From assembly GCA_029960045.1 (NCBI GenBank), contig JASCOV010000005.1:186001-250000 (forward strand): DNA of 64,000 nt, in the 5' to 3' direction. The notes below the pieces were generated by a model. The model saw only the letters and a program-made list of their open reading frames with translations, was not told the DNA's origin and did no database searches. Origin of the DNA: Flavobacteriaceae bacterium PS02293. GTDB lineage: Bacteria; Bacteroidota; Bacteroidia; Flavobacteriales; Weeksellaceae. Below are positions 61,236 to 64,000 of this stretch, piece after piece (position 1 is the first letter of the stretch; the number at the start of each line of letters is the position of its first letter). The translations under genes were made by a program, and so were the position numbers.

Positions 61236-62627
61236 TTATTTGGTAATAACATTATCATTTTCTAACCATTCTTTCATTCCGCCAGAAAAGTTTTTAACAT
61301 TACCGAAACCGTTTTTCTTTAGTAAAGAATACGCAATCGCTGCTCTGTCACCACTTTGGCAATGGATAACTACCTGTTTATCACGAGAGATTTTGTCTAA
61401 ATTTTCTTCCAATGTTCCCACAAAAACATTTTCGGCATTTTTAATATGCGCTGTCTCATATTCGGTTTTGTTCCGTACATCCACCACCTGAACATCTTCT
61501 CTGTTCAAATAAGTTTTAAAATCTGCAATATCAATAACATCAGCAGTTTGCAAATCCAATCCCAGATTTTTCACATCATCAATATAACCCATCATCTGAT
61601 CCATACCGATTCTCATCAGCTTTCGGGTAAGGTCTTCCATCTGTTCTTCTTGAGCGACCAAAATGAAAGGCTCAGAATAATTAACCAGCCAGCCCATCCA
61701 CGTTGAAAAAGAATTGTTTCCTTGAATATTAATACTTTCCGGAATAAAAGCTTCTGCAAAATCAACTTTATTTCTGGTATCAATCACTTTTACTCCGCTG
61801 TTGTAAGACTCCAAAAACTCGTTCTTGGAAAGTTTTTTGTGTTTTGGAACTTCCGTTAACAAAGATCTTTCCACTTTATTGAGCTTTTTCATCATTGCAA
61901 AATATTTTGGAGGCTCAGGCTGTCCTTCCAGCAGATATTCTATAAAGCCTTCCTCATCTTCTTCATACTGAAAAGCCCAGTTTCTGATTTTCTCATAACC
62001 AACCGTTGAGCTTGGAACCGACCCCAAAGACTTACCACAAGCAGAACCGGCACCGTGCCCCGGCCAAACCTGAATAAACTCTGGCAGCTTGCTGAAATCC
62101 TGAACAGAATGAAACATTTCTTTCGCTCCTTTTTCTTGGGTTCCTGTAATTCCGGCAGCTTTCTCCAATAAATCAGGTCTTCCGATGTCGCCCACGAACA
62201 CAAAGTCTCCTGTAAAAATCATTACCGGTTCATCTGTCGCAGGATGGTCTGTTAATAAAAAGCTGATACTTTCGGGAGTATGTCCCGGTGTGTGAATCAC
62301 TTTTAGCGTGAGATTGCCAACATTGATTACTTCTCCGTTTTTTAAACCTATATGCGGAAATTCATATTGCCAATCTACACCACCTTCATCTGAAAGATAC
62401 ATTTTTGCTCCGGTTACTTCCGAAAGTTCCCGAGAGCCTGACAAAAAATCGGCGTGAATATGTGTTTCTGTGATGTGGGTAATGGTCAGATTATTTTCTT
62501 TGGCAATCTCAAGGTAAGTATCAATATCTCTTTTAGCATCGATGACAATCGCTTCACCTTTTGCCTGACAACCAATCAGGTAACTTGCCTGAGCAAGACT
62601 TTTATCATAAATATGCTGAAAAAACAT
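61236..62627 (-). CDS. CstB-like persulfide dioxygenase-rhodanese fusion
   Basis: 463 residues from the ATG at 62627. The in-frame TTG at 62651 is only 3 bases from a -7 element and is rejected. Residues 1-250 are a metallo-beta-lactamase fold: TETHIHADFLSG (His56, His58, Asp60), HTPGHTPES and FTGDFVFVGDIGRPD, as in ETHE1-type persulfide dioxygenases. A first rhodanese-like domain (~265-360) has FILVAQEEQ where the Cys loop should be and is inactive. The second (~375-463) keeps the active Cys in HCQSGDRA near residue 422. The same order occurs in CstB, which converts persulfides to thiosulfate. The neighbours (membrane protein, thioredoxin) fit sulfide detoxification. Confidence 0.9.
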   Translation of the reverse strand: MFFQHIYDKSLAQASYLIGCQAKGEAIVIDAKRDIDTYLEIAKENNLTITHITETHIHADFLSGSRELSEVTGAKMYLSDEGGVDWQYEFPHIGLKNGEVINVGNLTLKVIHTPGHTPESISFLLTDHPATDEPVMIFTGDFVFVGDIGRPDLLEKAAGITGTQEKGAKEMFHSVQDFSKLPEFIQVWPGHGAGSACGKSLGSVPSSTVGYEKIRNWAFQYEEDEEGFIEYLLEGQPEPPKYFAMMKKLNKVERSLLTEVPKHKKLSKNEFLESYNSGVKVIDTRNKVDFAEAFIPESINIQGNNSFSTWMGWLVNYSEPFILVAQEEQMEDLTRKLMRIGMDQMMGYIDDVKNLGLDLQTADVIDIADFKTYLNREDVQVVDVRNKTEYETAHIKNAENVFVGTLEENLDKISRDKQVVIHCQSGDRAAIAYSLLKKNGFGNVKNFSGGMKEWLENDNVITK

Positions 62628-62653
62628 AATACTATTTTTAAAGTTTACCAATA

Positions 62654-62661
62654 CAAAGTTA
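62654..62661 (-). promoter_or_regulatory. -7 element of the persulfide dioxygenase operon
   Basis: TAACTTTG on the minus strand fits TAnnTTTG, 26 bases before the ATG at 62627, in the 80-base gap after the methyltransferase gene. Confidence 0.6.
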
Positions 62662-62707
62662 TGTCTTACTGTTTTCTTTTTCAGTGACTTCGATTACATA
62701 AGAGAAA

Positions 62708-63325
62708 TTATTTTTTAACAGCAAAAATTCTCACCACAGACGCTTCACCTTTATGATAATCTCCTTCGTTGAGCACAATCGTTTTTACAAAAGCTTCCTT
62801 TATCTCAAAATTTTCGAAATCTTTTTTTAATTCTTCAAGGTCATACAGCATTTCATAATCTCTCGGCCCTCCTGATTGTGGATTTCTTTGCTGATATTCT
62901 TGCTGAAGTTTAGAAAAACCTTCCAATATAAGATAGCCTCCGGGTTTTAAAAACCCAGACAGTTTCCTGTGAAATGCTCTTCTCGATTCTCCCGGAAAGT
63001 GTGCATAAATCATAGCTAAAGCATCAAAAGAAGAATTTGGATATTCTATATTTTCTGCATTAGATACTGTGTAAGAAATTTCTGTATTGTTTTCGCTTGC
63101 CCATAAAAGTGCTTTTTTCTCCCCTTCTTCACTTTGGTCAAACGCTTCTGATTGCCATCCTTTTACAGCTGCATAAACCGCATTCCTGCCCTCTCCTTCT
63201 GCAGGAAAAAGAATTTTCCCGGATTTCAAAGTATCTAACTTTTCTTTCAAATATTCATTCGGCAGCTTCCCATAGGTAAACTCTTCCTGACTGTAACGAT
63301 TGTTCCAAAAATTTTTCTGATACAT
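62708..63325 (-). CDS. SAM-dependent methyltransferase (TehB/thiopurine-type)
   Basis: 205 residues with a class I SAM fold: motif I is ILFPAEGEGRNAVYAA, followed by WQSEAFDQSEEG and FDALAMIYAHFP. It matches the small TehB / thiopurine-methyltransferase-like group that methylates metalloids or thiols. A role in methylating sulfur or tellurite-like compounds fits the cluster but is not proven. It begins 15 bases after the TauE/SafE stop and is probably co-transcribed with it. Confidence 0.88.
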   Translation of the reverse strand: MYQKNFWNNRYSQEEFTYGKLPNEYLKEKLDTLKSGKILFPAEGEGRNAVYAAVKGWQSEAFDQSEEGEKKALLWASENNTEISYTVSNAENIEYPNSSFDALAMIYAHFPGESRRAFHRKLSGFLKPGGYLILEGFSKLQQEYQQRNPQSGGPRDYEMLYDLEELKKDFENFEIKEAFVKTIVLNEGDYHKGEASVVRIFAVKK

Positions 63326-63340
63326 ATTAATTATTTTCCC

Positions 63341-64000
63341 TTATAAAATTAATTCTTTTGCGATAATATAAAATCCCATCACTAACACAAACCATCCGAA
63401 ACCAACTTTAAGTTTTTCTCCAGAAATTTTTCCTGATAAAAATATCCCGATGAAAATTCCTACAACAGCCAATAAGGTAAATTTTATAAGCAGACTCCAA
63501 TCTATTACCGAATGTTCTTGGGTAACAAACCCAGTGAAACCAATTGCAGAATTGATTGCAATAATAAAAAGAGAGGTTCCTACCGCTGATTTCATAGAGA
63601 TTTTTGAAAAAAAGACAAGAACAGGAATAATGAGAAAACCACCTCCGGCTCCCACCAATCCGGTAACAATTCCTACCAATGCTCCCATCAATACAATCAT
63701 CAGATAATTGAAATCTGATTTTGAATCATTTTTATGCTTTTCACAATCTTTACAAGGTCGAAGCATTGATACCGAAGCCAATACCATGATAACAGCAAAA
63801 ATAATCATCAGAAAAACAGGTTTAGTAAGGTGAAAATCTTCTTTTTTTAAAACAATTTCAGGAATCAGAGGCATAAGATACGCTCTGGTAAGATATACGG
63901 TAATAATGGAAGGAATCCCAAAAAACAAAACGGCATTAAATTCTATCTTCTGCTGATTAAAACTTTTGATTCCCCCCAATAACGAGGTAATTCCTACCAC
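63341..64000 (-). CDS. TauE/SafE family sulfite/sulfur-compound exporter (5' end missing)
   Basis: The frame runs off the window end; 219 residues are visible, about 40 short of normal. It has several membrane helices and the two family repeats, with the second marked by GIVTGLVGAGGGFLIIPVLV. A short hydrophilic loop with CKDCEKHKND sits between the halves and could bind a metal or thiol. The family exports sulfite or organosulfur ions, and CstB-type operons often carry one. The context therefore supports removal of sulfur-oxidation products. Confidence 0.88.
   Translation of the reverse strand: MVGITSLLGGIKSFNQQKIEFNAVLFFGIPSIITVYLTRAYLMPLIPEIVLKKEDFHLTKPVFLMIIFAVIMVLASVSMLRPCKDCEKHKNDSKSDFNYLMIVLMGALVGIVTGLVGAGGGFLIIPVLVFFSKISMKSAVGTSLFIIAINSAIGFTGFVTQEHSVIDWSLLIKFTLLAVVGIFIGIFLSGKISGEKLKVGFGWFVLVMGFYIIAKELIL

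Overview
The window looks like a chromosomal segment from a member of the Bacteroidota, most likely Flavobacteriia and a Chryseobacterium-like Weeksellaceae (inference, no database search was run). The reasons are low G+C, A-rich leaders without Shine-Dalgarno motifs, promoters of the TTTG-N19/20-TAnnTTTG type, nine proteins with a type IX secretion (T9SS) C-terminal sorting domain, the acpP-fabF-rnc-IPExxVDY-pyk order, and a DnaE with an N-terminal exonuclease. No rRNA, complete tRNA, CRISPR array, insertion sequence or integrase is visible.

Layout. 1-7.3 kb holds secreted proteins: a 5'-truncated subtilisin-like protease, a small secreted protein, a lipoprotein with a probable frameshift, a beta-propeller-like protein and a 977-residue delta-60-repeat protein. 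7.7-10.1 kb is a folE-unknown-cysS operon on the minus strand. 10.2-14.5 kb is the acpP-fabF-rnc-IPExxVDY-pyk operon on the plus strand. 14.6-22.3 kb carries a second S8 protease, a carboxypeptidase-regulatory-like protein and dnaE.

22.5-38.0 kb is a head-to-tail array of large secreted adhesin-like proteins. Five share a signal peptide type, Ig/Fn3-like modules, a GEVED domain and an almost identical 81-residue C-terminal cassette. Their N-terminal halves differ (beta-sandwich, beta-helix, jelly-roll). The array also contains a tail-fibre-like protein and a metzincin-type protease. DNA identity within the cassettes, in one pair running past the stop codon, suggests duplication or gene conversion. 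An M13 peptidase and a CPA1 Na+/H+ antiporter follow.

42.3-49.5 kb is a six-gene minus-strand signalling operon: a REC-PAS-histidine kinase, a CHASE3-HAMP-GAF hybrid kinase with three receiver domains, a receiver protein, CheR, CheB and another receiver protein. No chemoreceptor, CheA or CheW is visible.

49.7-54.0 kb looks like an accessory segment. It has a 20-base tRNA-Asp 3' fragment lying between a consensus promoter and a strong terminator, then a large Eco57I/TaqI-like DNA methyltransferase overlapping a small putative PD-(D/E)xK nuclease gene. A perfect 12-base inverted repeat abuts the methyltransferase promoter. 54.4-60.6 kb holds small stress and regulatory genes: MarR, an EVE-domain protein that appears to lack a normal start codon, a VOC protein, an alcohol dehydrogenase, AraC, SDR, a DJ-1/PfpI protein and a Crp/Fnr regulator. 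60.7-64.0 kb is a reactive-sulfur cluster: thioredoxin, a DUF2892-like membrane protein, a CstB-like persulfide dioxygenase-rhodanese fusion, a SAM methyltransferase and a TauE/SafE exporter cut by the window end.

No clearly new system is proven. The best candidates for follow-up are the methyltransferase-nuclease pair with its inverted repeat and adjoining tRNA-fragment transcription unit, the EVE gene with an apparent AUA start, and the recombining T9SS adhesin array.
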